A stretch of DNA of 32,513 nucleotides from Priapulus caudatus (lineage: Eukaryota; Priapulida; Priapulimorpha; Priapulimorphida; Priapulidae), in assembly GCF_000485595.1 (NCBI RefSeq), contig NW_014577174.1:6415-38927 (forward strand). The letters are read 5' to 3'. Made by a program: the position numbers and the translations under genes. Each line of letters opens with the position of its first letter. Positions within the stretch are counted from its first letter, which is position 1. The notes under the pieces were generated by a model. The model saw only the letters and a list, made by a program, of their open reading frames with translations, was not told the DNA's origin and did not search any database. Shown here in pieces: positions 1 to 9,094 of this stretch.

Positions 1-477
1 ATTAATGTATATAATATACAATATATATATATATATATATATATATTAGTATGAGATAACCATTTTTATTTATATTCATAATAAATATCATGATGCATTA
101 TGGACATGAAAGGATTATCATTTACGAAAGAAGTTAGCGGCTTCGTAGAAGGTCTGTCGATAGGAGTGGACTCAATAGAGGGGCGAGGGCTGGCTGCACA
201 TATGCTAAAGCGGCACTTTCTGAGCAAACGATGTTCAACGAATTACCGCACAGACTGGCAAGAAAAAAAAGACACGCGGCATATGATTTTTCATCTTCGG
301 AGCGGGGGGGCTCGAGAGCAGAACACGCTCGGTCCTCGCGGTCGTGTTAAGTCTGAGAGCTAGGCGGCGCAATCGATCAGTTATGGGATATCGACGTAAC
401 GGCGCCCTCGTCGGGATATGCGGCAACTACTTAGTACGCTCGCCTCCTACATGGCAAATCGGTCCGGCAGGAGGAAG

Positions 478-660
478 AGAGCGAGAGAAAGGTGAAGAGT
501 AAAGATAAAGCGAGAGAGAAAGAGAGAATCGTGAAAGAGAACTGAAATGAAAAAGAGGGGAGAGAGAGAGAGACACAGAGAGAAGAGAGAAGAAAGAGGA
601 GAGAGAGAGAGAGAGGAGAGACGAAGAAGAGAGAAGAGCGATGGAGCGCGACAAAGGGAA
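478..660 (+). repeat. GA-rich polypurine tract in the left arm
   Basis: Irregular (GA)n with aaagag/gagaga variants. The mirror tract on the other arm is CT-rich, about 15760-15920. Long frames across it on either strand translate to Ser/Leu or Arg/Glu runs and are artefacts of low complexity. Confidence 0.9.
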
Positions 661-1082
661 GGAGAGGACTGCTGACATTATGTGATAACGCAACGCAGGG
701 CTGGCGATCATAAAAGATAAAATATATTATAACGCACGTTAAGCCAAGCCGGAGAGAAATTATTAATGGCCAAAATAGCCCGGACTTACGTGAGCCATCG
801 TACGACAGCGCAGGACGACGCATCTGGTCTGCCGGGCGCGTGTGCGTGCATGCGGGCGTGCGTGGTGCAGGGTATACATTCAAAAATTGTGACTCAGCAC
901 GCAGGCCTGTCGGTTTCGCAGATAGGCCGCGAGCAGCCAGTGATCAGTTCGACGACCAAGAAAAACTAAAACAGTGAAGTGAGCAATGCCATCCACACAA
1001 CAGGAGCTCGTCGAACGTCAAGGAAATCATTGGCCCGTTATTTTGGCATTACGCATAGACGTCGCCTAGAAGTAGGAGACAG

Positions 1083-1240
1083 CTTGAGAGAGGAGAAGAA
1101 TCGAAAGAGAGAGAAGAGAGAGAAGACAAGGAGAAGAGAGAAAGAGAGAGAGAGAGTGAAGAGAGAGGAAGAGAGAGAGAGCGAGAGAGGAAGAAGAGAG
1201 AACGAGGAGATAGAGAGAGAGAGAGGAGAGGGGAGATAGC
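1083..1240 (+). repeat. GA-rich polypurine tract upstream of the broken exon
   Basis: Irregular (GAGA)n. It matches the (CT)n tract at 15331-15411 in the other arm, with a different length. It lies about 200 bp upstream of the receptor start position in both arms, so it may be part of the ancestral 5' flank. Confidence 0.9.
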
Positions 1241-1445
1241 GAGACAGATTAAGATTTCGCTTCTAAACACGGATGCGCTGTCAAGCACTTGGGAGATTGT
1301 TGGAAGACGGTAGAATGCAGCGAACTCGATTAAACTTATTGGTCTGACGAGGCAATCGGTCTCTGCGGAGTGGGACAAGATACTGACGAGTGGTGTGTGT
1401 AGAATGCGTCACCGTAGCGTACAGTAACCTATTGGACAGTAGTAC

Positions 1446-2310
1446 GAAGTACAACGCTGTGTCTTTACGGAACGTTCTTGCTTCTAGCGTCGATCGACGC
1501 GCGCCCGCTGACCAATTACGTAGAACGACACCACGACCCTGTCGGCGCCTTCAGACCTGTCGCGGGAACGACGCAGGACGGCGGCACGCACTGCCGACAG
1601 TTAACCGCCACCGACGCCAGCTCCGCAGGTCGTCGGCGACGTTCGTCACGTAGATCCACGTCGCATGTTGCTGCGACCGCCTCAAGCTGTCAATCCGACC
1701 GTCACTTCACAGGACACGGACAGCAGACGTGCCGAACGGACCGTTTCGCTTGGCACGTTCGGCCGAATCTGCGTCGCAGGGGGGGTCGTCAGGCGCCGAC
1801 CGGCTGGAAGCGTCCGAATTACCGCATCTACGACGTTCTGTACCCGAAGCGGCCGCACTGGCAGGCAAGTTCGTGCGGCTGTAGGACAGCAAGCCGATAC
1901 GTGCAAGCGTTCGTCGGACCCGTCGACGCTGACACTGTGCGCGCCCGCAGCAGCCTCCTGAGCGGGCGCCACGCCGCGGCAAGCGACCGTATTTCGTCGG
2001 GGGATGTGGCACGCACGAGGAGGTTGCGGAGCCGAACGGATTTCCGCTCGCACCGTCGGCACGACGAAGTCCATAACGACGGTGCGTTCGATTGGAAATG
2101 ACGCTCATGACGCACTTCCGGTGGAAGTACGCGCCCATAAGTGCGTACGCCGAAGCATCCGAGCACGGTCCGGGTAACAAGTGCGGGATGAAGTCGGCCG
2201 GAGAGAGATGAGCAATGGGATATGAGAGGTGGATGTCGTTTTGCTTTTACCGACGACAAGCGCCGCCGAACGGCTATGCAAACGGAAATATATGACAGTA
2301 TAAACCCCCA
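1446..2310 (+). pseudogene. Broken inverted copy of the receptor exon 1
   Basis: This tracks exon 1 (15169-14404, opposite strand) nearly base for base, with many small insertions, deletions and substitutions. Shared stretches include the leader (TTCTTGCTTCTAGCGTCGAT), CGTCGGACCCGTCGACG, and ATGACGCACTTCCGGTGG with the following AAGTACGCG. The start codon region reads agtacgaagtacaacgct where the intact copy has ATGACGGGAGTACAACGCT, so the ATG is lost. Receptor-like peptide pieces appear in turn in all three frames. About 60 bases that encode VADDPRFRATCDDVGREME are shortened and scrambled, and the GTGAGT donor is degraded to AGTGTACTT. No functional product is expected unless the indels are sequencing errors. 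Confidence 0.85.
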
Positions 2311-2484
2311 AAAAAATTTAAGTGTACTTGTCACCGTATGATATACTCGATTACACGTCTATACACTGTAAAACTGGTAATTCGAACGTCGATGTTTATT
2401 CAGCGATCTGTATTTTAATCTTAGTGGCCGCAGCGCGTTATTTTATGAACCTAAACATATATAGTTTAACTATATATTTTAAAC

Positions 2485-2845
2485 TTTAAAAACACACGCG
2501 CACACGCACGATGCAACACACATACACGTACGAACGAACACGCACATACACGCGGCACACAAAGTAGGCAACGTTGACGTTTTGTCTAGGTAGATACGCA
2601 TTACCTATAATTTCTTGTATCTACATGCAGGAGGCCGTTAAATTCAAGGATTACTGCGTATTTTTACACACACACGCGACAGCGGCGCGCATACCAAAAA
2701 CACACACAATGCACACACCACACACACACACAACCACACACAACAAACACACACAACACACACACACACACAACACACACACGCAACGCATCAGCACGCA
2801 CGCACGCACGCACGCACGCACCGACGCACGCTACGCGACGCGGCA
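2485..2845 (+). repeat. CA-rich microsatellite block
   Basis: Alternating (CA)n, (CGCA)n and related units at 2490-2560 and 2665-2845. The mirror is the GT/GCGT tract at 13873-14260 in the other arm. It would lie in the first intron of the receptor gene copy. Confidence 0.9.
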
Positions 2846-3115
2846 CCAACGAATTGCAATTGTCTTATAATTATTTACTGGTTCGAACGTTTATTTAGAA
2901 TCGAGCAATTTTGTCGATAAGCATGCATTTTGCAAGAATGCGTTATTGTGATATAATTAGGATTAAAGAACTCAAGTTCACCATTTAACACAACGACATT
3001 TACACTTATTACAATTTCGATATAGCTGGCTTTGCAAATGTTTTACTTTTTCATAAAACGCAGCACACCGCCAGCAGAACGACATCAGTGAACAAACGGA
3101 GCGCACCGGAGGGCG

Positions 3116-4220
3116 GATCAAAGATACCTAAGATCCACACCTCTACTGAGCGACTGGCGCAGATACAAAACATGCGAAAAAAAACCACCACACGCTCCGA
3201 CCACCTAAAGAAGGAACATCGATCCTTGCCGGTGCAGCATCAGCATACCCAGGCACACATACACAGCACACCACACAAGCACAACACAACACACACACAC
3301 AGCCAGACGCACCCAGAGAGTACACCACCCACCGCAATTTAACGACCACTAGCGGCCGCAAAAACAATAAAGCTTCGGAACAACACCAGATCAACCAGCG
3401 CACCACCCCAAAAGTAATAACAATAAATAAAACGTACCGCATTACAACGACTGCAGGACTAGGCACGGTACGCTCCGGCAAACTGCCACAGCACAACGCA
3501 ACACACACCACACGACCACACACAACAAGCACACACACAGCGACAGACAATTACACAACATCAACAGCACACGACACAAACGGACAGCGACAGGCACGTA
3601 ACGGACACCACACACACCCACACGACACACGCCCCACCACAAACACACACACACACAACACACACAGATACACAACACAACATATACACACACCGCACAC
3701 ACAACACACCACACACCCACAGCACACACACAGCACGCACTCACACACACACGCGAACACCACAAACACACACACACATACCACACACCAGTAAGAAAAT
3801 ACAGCAACATAACGCCTATTACAGACACACAACACACACACACACACCGCACAACATACAATACGCACAGAATACGCGCAGCAACACACCAACACAGCAC
3901 ACACACAACACGGAACACGATACGCCCACACTACACACACCACCACACAGACAAGGGCAACCAACAACACGGACAAAAGCACCACACAACACACACACGA
4001 CGTACATGTAATACACAAACGGCAAAAGTACACAAGCGATGAGACCACGCCACGCACAACGCACGACGGCAACCTATAACACGGCAAACGCACGCACACA
4101 ACAGGAAATACACACACACACGAATTAAACATCGCAACCCCACTTGAAACGACACGGTGCACGCACCCACAACCAACACACAACACACAACAGCCACAAC
4201 ACACCACACACACACACACA
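3116..4220 (+). repeat. About 1 kb of irregular CA-rich, G-poor sequence
   Basis: From about 3230 to 4220 the plus strand is almost entirely A and C with occasional G or T (cacaca, acaacaca, gcacac). Minus-strand frames of up to 222 codons here translate to Val/Cys runs and are not genes. No simple unit length is evident; it looks like a heavily mutated (CA)n array. Between 3116 and 3230 I see nothing recognisable. Confidence 0.85.
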
Positions 4221-4885
4221 TAGGGATGCTGTAATGTATACGACGTCGGATAATTTATTACACCAGACTATATTCAAGGCTGGTTGAGTATTTTGCTTCC
4301 TGTCGCGCGCGCGCTCGCTGCACCCGAGATTCGATTTATTCAGACATCAAAACCCTGGCATTTTGTCCCAAAAATAACGACAGTGTTAAGCGGCCCGTGT
4401 TGACACATACCGGAGATAAGCACGCAGGTTGTCTACGTTTGTGTGTTCCTGACAGAACGTCCGCAAAGCAATATGGCGACTCAAGGCGAGTGAGCTCCGC
4501 CACAGTAACATCGTAAGGGCGAATTCTGCCGGGCTTGCTGTGGTGCTCTTTGTTATAAGTGGTACGTGTTAGCTCGGTCCCCTTGCGGCTCCACACGGCT
4601 GTCGTGGGAATAGCGGCAATTCGCTGGAAGCCGGTCATCTAGGTTGAAGTAAAAGAAAAGAACGAGTAATTGAATCGTTGATGAGGTGTGACACGTGCTC
4701 TGTCTTAGCTAAAGCTCTGAGAGTCTTCGGCTCATGGTAGAATATTGAGGATGGCACGTGGCATATAAGCGTCGCCAGTGGCAGATGAGACGGAAATTTT
4801 CCTCCGGCAGGATCCAAGAATGTAGGGGACAATGGAATTGGAGGCCAATATAAGGAAAAAGCCCTTCTGAAGACAATCACCTCCG
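4221..4885. other. Unassigned mid-GC sequence between two repeats
   Basis: About 660 bp without simple repeat. A minus-strand frame of 100 codons (4336-4638) exists, but I recognise no domain in it. It lacks a signal peptide or conserved motif, and no splice context stands out. It could be a decayed transposon fragment. Confidence 0.3.
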
Positions 4886-5880
4886 GACAGAATCCGCGCC
4901 CACAACACCGCGATGGGACGAAATCCCGCCGCGCAGGACACGGCGATTACAATCGCCGCCCAGCCGCGCGACAATCCCCGCCCAGCACGGACCAAAATCG
5001 GCTCCCAGCCACGGACAGATCCCGCACCACAAGCGCACGGACGGAATCCCGCCCCCGATCCGGACGAACAGATCCCGTCCCAAGCCGGACCAATCCCGCC
5101 CCAGGCACGGGACGATCCCGCCCCAACGCGGACGAATCCCGTCCGCAGAGCAACGGGACAATCCGCGCCCGCCCCCTCCCAAGCCAGCTGACAAGATCCC
5201 GCGCCCCAAGCGCCATGACAATCCCGCACCAGCCCGCGTCGACAATCACGCCGCCAGCCACGAGACGATCCGACGCGCCCAAACCACGGACCAAACTGCC
5301 CGCCCAGCCAACGGAGCGAAGTGCGCGCGGCGGCCTGAGCCAACGAACGAATTTCCCGCGCCCCAGAGGCCACGCGGACGAATCCGCGCAAGAACACGCG
5401 CCGAGCCAGGCGGACAATCGCCCCCCACAGCGGCTGGACAAGTCCGCGCCCAAGCACGGCGAGCACTGAATCCCGCCCACAGGAAGCGACGAACAATCCC
5501 GCCGCCAGCCGGCGCGGCAAATCTCGCCAGGAGCGGCGACCGATCCGGGCCCCAAGCGGGTACGAATCCCGCCCAGCCACGGAGCAAGTGGGCCCAGTCC
5601 CGCCAGCGGCGCCTCGGAAGTAGTTGTCAGATCGCCGCCGCCAGCGGCGCGACAAATCCGCCCGGCAGCCAGACCTGTACAATCACGGCGCCCGAGCAAA
5701 CGGACATTGACTCCCGGGCCCCAGCCACGGACAATCCGCGCCTCAGCGCGGCGGACGATCCGCGCGCCCCTCAGGAGAGTGCGCCGAGTTGCGGGGGAAG
5801 TGACAATCGCCGACACTTCCGCGGCCAGCCGACGCCGACAAGGTCCCGCCCGCCCGCCAACGGACAATCCCTGCCCACGC
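4886..5880 (+). repeat. GC-rich minisatellite, unit about 24-28 bp
   Basis: Imperfect tandem copies of a unit close to CGGACAATCCCGCCC-AGCCA recur about 35-40 times with variable spacing (for example near 4970, 5055, 5100, 5215, 5480, 5715, 5860). Minus-strand frames of over 300 codons (Gly/Ala/Arg-rich) arise from the repeat and are not credible proteins. Flanks are ordinary AT/GC sequence. Confidence 0.88.
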
Positions 5881-7044
5881 AATGAGGATTCATCATTATG
5901 AGGAAAGAGTTAATGGGTTTGAAGAACAGGGCCGACAACGTAGTTACGCCATAAAGAGTTTTAAAAAGATAAAGTAGTTTGAAAAACTGTGTATATATAT
6001 GAAGAATAATGTAACTTACACTCCCACTTAAATAATTGTGTGTAGAATATGTTGATTTGAGCAGTGAATGAGACAATTTCCGTGACGTTTAGGGGACTTT
6101 ATTGGTTAGGGTGACTTGTCCGGGGCGGGGTGAATCTTCCGAATTGTTGGGGTAATGGGATTGTTGGAGACGGCTTAGGGTTAATATTAGGGATTCTAAC
6201 GCGAGCGCGGTCATGTACCGCCTATGTACAATTAGACACGTTAAAGGAATAGTTTAAAAGTGTTGCAAGATAATGCTATTCGAGCAGTGTGGAAGTCCTC
6301 GTCTGCTTTTGAGGTATATATTAGTTATATTGATAATAAGTATATATATAATCTAATACTCATATAGATAGTTGATGGGCGGATTAGACCGCGCTGCTAG
6401 AGAGGAGCGAGGTTCTACAGTTAAGCGGTAGAGGTGTAATGGAATTCCCAATGAAATGATCGGGTGTTACATCGCAGCGCAATCGCTTGCGCCGATGCAA
6501 CACGCGCAGCACTGAACACAGAAACTCACAACATTTGTCGCGTTTGACCGAATTTTTCTTAGGGGCTGTACGATTCGTTGTTTCTGATAAACCGTGCTGA
6601 GTATTAAGAGAGCGGTGAATTGCTATGATTAGATCGGGGCCGGGAATTGAAGTGTTCACACATCGTAAGCTCGCATATGACGCTGGCCGGGTCACATCAG
6701 CACTGACGGCGACCCATCCTCGTAGTTTTACAGGGTCAGGGTATCCTTTTTGGGCCCAGGGCATTGGGGGGTTTTGTTTTTTATTTTTTCGCCCGGCAAT
6801 TTGTGCATTTTCTCGCGCTAGGTAAGTGCCATTGCCGCATTTGACGATGTCTTGGTCGATTTGCAGAGACCCGGATGAATAAATGCTAGCCACAAGGTCG
6901 ATGACAGGTCAGCGGGCGCAGACGGGCTCCGGTTACAGTCAGAGTTGATGCCTGCCCTTCTGTGGACGGTGTATCTGTTCTTTCGTTTCAATTATCGCGG
7001 CTGTCTACGCATCGTCGATTTTTAAAGCATCGATTTTTGTACAC
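5881..7044. other. Low-repeat stretch with an unassigned minus-strand frame
   Basis: Mostly unique sequence. The longest frame is 6893-6384 (minus, 169 codons), mixed composition and not low complexity. It contains GYPDPVKLRGWVAVSADVTR and a Cys-rich basic tail. I recognise no family. A transposon remnant or chance frame is as likely as a gene. A (TA)n run sits at 7045-7066, next to copy 1 of the direct duplication. Confidence 0.3.
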
Positions 7045-7066
7045 TACATATATATATATATATATA

Positions 7067-8047
7067 ATGAGGTGATCATTTTTCATTTATAATTATATTC
7101 ATAATGATCATGATTATGCTATGAAGCGCAGATACACCAACGCGCACACGCCCATGCGAATGCACATATATAAAGCACAATCCAATCGCACATGACGAAC
7201 ATCCGTGCGAACGCGTGCACGGACGCACGGATTCACACGCGCGCACGGACGCACGGCTGCACACGCACGCACGCACGGCCACGCTTAGATGCTGAGAGTC
7301 GACCGGAGCACGTTTCGCACCGCACGGGGGCGTGACGCGTGAGTAAGGTGTATTCGGGGCGGCAGCGAATTCGTTTCTGCTAGACTTGCGAGGGTAATGA
7401 TCGAGATACACGACGCCACATCTACGTCATCCACGTACGTGTATATATCCAGTTATACCGAACAAAGCAGTAATCATTGCCAGCGAAAGTCTTATCCAAG
7501 AGGGTAACATGCTAGCTGTCGGCTGAATGGAGCGTGTGCCGTCGCTACACGTCGGCACGCGTGCAATCCTAGCGGGCCGATCTGAGCGCACTCTGGCATG
7601 CTGCAAACTCATCGGTGCGAACATAAGATGGCGACCTTTCCCTCCTTCCCGACGGTGAGGGGCGATATATTGCCTGAGCGGCGTCTTATAGATGGCGAAT
7701 AAAATAGTAGCAGTGTAGAAATGTTATAGTATAGTTTAGTACGTAATATTGCTGAAATTATACTTTTAAAGGTAAGTGTGTGCGTGCGAGTGTGTGCGGT
7801 GCAGGGTCATAAAGTGCCGCTGATAGGGGTCTATGTCTTACTGGGTACTGCCGGAACGTACCCTGGGTACGGTATACCGGACCGTACCCTGGTAACTATC
7901 TGATATGGTTAGGGTTAGGGTTAGGGTTAGGGTGTGAGGGTTACGGTTAGGGTTAGGGTTAGGGTTAGGGAGTAGGCGTAGGCGACTCCCTAGACTCGTT
8001 AGTGGAGTAGGCGAGGTACGGTCCGGCATATTAGATAGTACCAGGGT
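7067..8047 (+). repeat. Direct duplication, copy 1 (with interstitial telomere repeat)
   Basis: This block is colinear with 16380-17385 on the same strand. Shared anchors include gaggtgatcatttttcat versus gaaggtgatcatttttcat, atctacgtcatccacgtacg, gtaacatgctagctgtcggc, gcgatatattgcctgagcgg and agtttagtacgtaatattgc. It starts after a (TA)n run at 7045-7066. No open frame with a recognisable product is seen in it. At 7867-7884 lies a small inverted GGTACGGTATACC / GGACCGTACCC motif. Confidence 0.85.
7907..7970 (+). repeat. Interstitial telomere-type repeat (TTAGGG)n
   Basis: Eight or more TTAGGG units, two of them mutated (tgtgagggttacggttaggg in the middle). It is flanked by 22-bp near-perfect inverted repeats at 7886-7907 and 8027-8047 (accctggtaactatctgat versus its complement). 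Confidence 0.92.
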
Positions 8048-8048
8048 A

Positions 8049-8105
<57 letters not shown>

Positions 8106-8191
8106 ACCATCTATCTATCTATCCATCTATCTATCTATCTATCCATCTATCTATCGATCTATCCCTCCATCCATCCATCTATCCATCTATC
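8049..8191 (+). repeat. ATCT tetranucleotide microsatellite
   Basis: About 35 units of ATCT with ATCC variants toward the right end. It starts directly at the right end of the inverted repeat that encloses the telomere-type tract. Confidence 0.97.
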
Positions 8192-8226
8192 ATACACAGA
8201 TGCATATCATCAGCATACAAGTGTAG

Positions 8227-8318
8227 ACTGCGGTGAGTCTATTAGGCACTGCAGATCTAATAAACGACTAGCACTCGTCGTTAATTAGATCTGCAGTGCC
8301 TAATAGGCTCACCGCAGT
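8227..8318. repeat. Near-perfect 42-bp hairpin with 8-nt loop
   Basis: The left arm 8227-8268 pairs with 8277-8318 with only one G-U wobble and one A-A mismatch. The loop is tagcactc. It could be a short foldback transposon, or a precursor hairpin RNA if transcribed. The stem is longer and more perfect than a typical animal pre-miRNA. Confidence 0.9.
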
Positions 8319-8783
8319 TTCTTTTCACAATAACACAGACACCAAGATAAGATAATAATCAACACACACACAGGCGTGCGCGCGCGCACACATATCCGCA
8401 CTCACGACATCGCGGACGTGAAAATATCTTTGATTAATAATCGTTCAGCCCCCTGGTGGTAATCAACTGTATTATTCACTCAATTTATGGCTGTTGCGGT
8501 CGATGTCATGCATTGCTACGGTCCACGGAAGCAGCGGAGCAACAACATAGACACGCGCGTGCACACACGCACGCCAGCGACTCGGATTTATTTCAATAAT
8601 TTGTTTACTTTGGAATTCTTCCACCATATTGGATTATGAATATACCTACCTTCAAATTATGAATTTCTGTCTTGATTTAACTGTGAAAACATATAGCATA
8701 CTAAAATAAATGACTAAGATTTCAGTGGATTATACACACACACCCACATCGTGTTGCGGCGACTGCGCAAGCGCGATACATAC
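8319..8783. other. Region downstream of receptor exon 2; no gene recognised
   Basis: AT-rich with CA/CG-alternating patches (8360-8400, 8545-8575). On the minus strand this would be the second intron of the receptor gene. I could not see a third exon here or further left. Confidence 0.4.
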
Positions 8784-9094
8784 GGTGCTGTTGTAAGGTT
8801 CGGCGGACATCCGCTCTGTATACAGGATGTCCAGTTCCTCGTAGGAGAGATTCGACGCCGCCGGGATGACCGTCAGTACGAATATCGTCATCGCCTCGCT
8901 CGCCTCGCTGATGACGTCAGCAACCGTGACGTTGCCGGATGGGGAGAGGCCCGGCGTCGTGTAGAACGTGGTCATCGTCTCTAGCAGGAGGAAGGCGACG
9001 TGGCGGCGAGAGAGTCCCGCCTGGTCGGCGGCACGCAGGATGACGCGTAGATGCTCGGCCCCGTAAATCGACGTGTCGACGCACAGCAGGATCG
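8784..9094 (-). CDS. Receptor exon 2: second lobe of ANF-receptor ligand-binding domain
   Basis: The acceptor is tttcttcAG at 9096-9095 and the donor GTATGT starts at 8783. The 311 nt are two bases plus 103 codons, phase 0 at the end. It reads ILLCVDTSIYGAEHLRVILR and AADQAGLSRRHVAFLLLETM. This matches the ANF-receptor pattern of a buried strand (ILLC) followed by a helix (A...LRVILRAADQAGL) and a strand (VAFLLLE). Three sequons (NVT, NLS, NST) support an extracellular position. The frame stays open past 8783 into GT-rich sequence, so the donor position rests on consensus alone; a later donor is an alternative. Confidence 0.78.

Larger units (their letters stand above)
1..3115 (+). repeat. 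Inverted duplication, left arm
   Basis: Compared with the reverse complement of 13660-16330, long colinear matches run along the whole arm. Examples are 14-bp and longer blocks around 120-260, the stretch near 720-800 (cgcacgttaagccaagc, gagaaattattaa), the receptor exon copy at 1446-2310, TATATTTTAA-type sequence at 2460-2500, gtcgataa-gcat near 2910-2930, and acatcagtgaacaa near 3083. Matches fade at about 3115. The arm probably continues left of the window. The arms differ by many short indels and by simple-repeat length. Confidence 0.85.

Noticed and set aside
3442-4221. Cys/Val-rich frames up to 222 codons that could suggest a membrane protein
   Set aside because: They come from the CA-rich repeat read as GT on the minus strand; hydrophobicity is incidental.
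4732-5882. Two overlapping minus-strand frames of 311-316 codons
   Set aside because: Gly/Ala/Arg-rich translation of the GC-rich minisatellite. Two long frames in the same DNA argue against either being a gene.
8049-8191. CRISPR-like regular spacing
   Set aside because: It is a plain ATCT microsatellite in a eukaryotic context, with no spacers.
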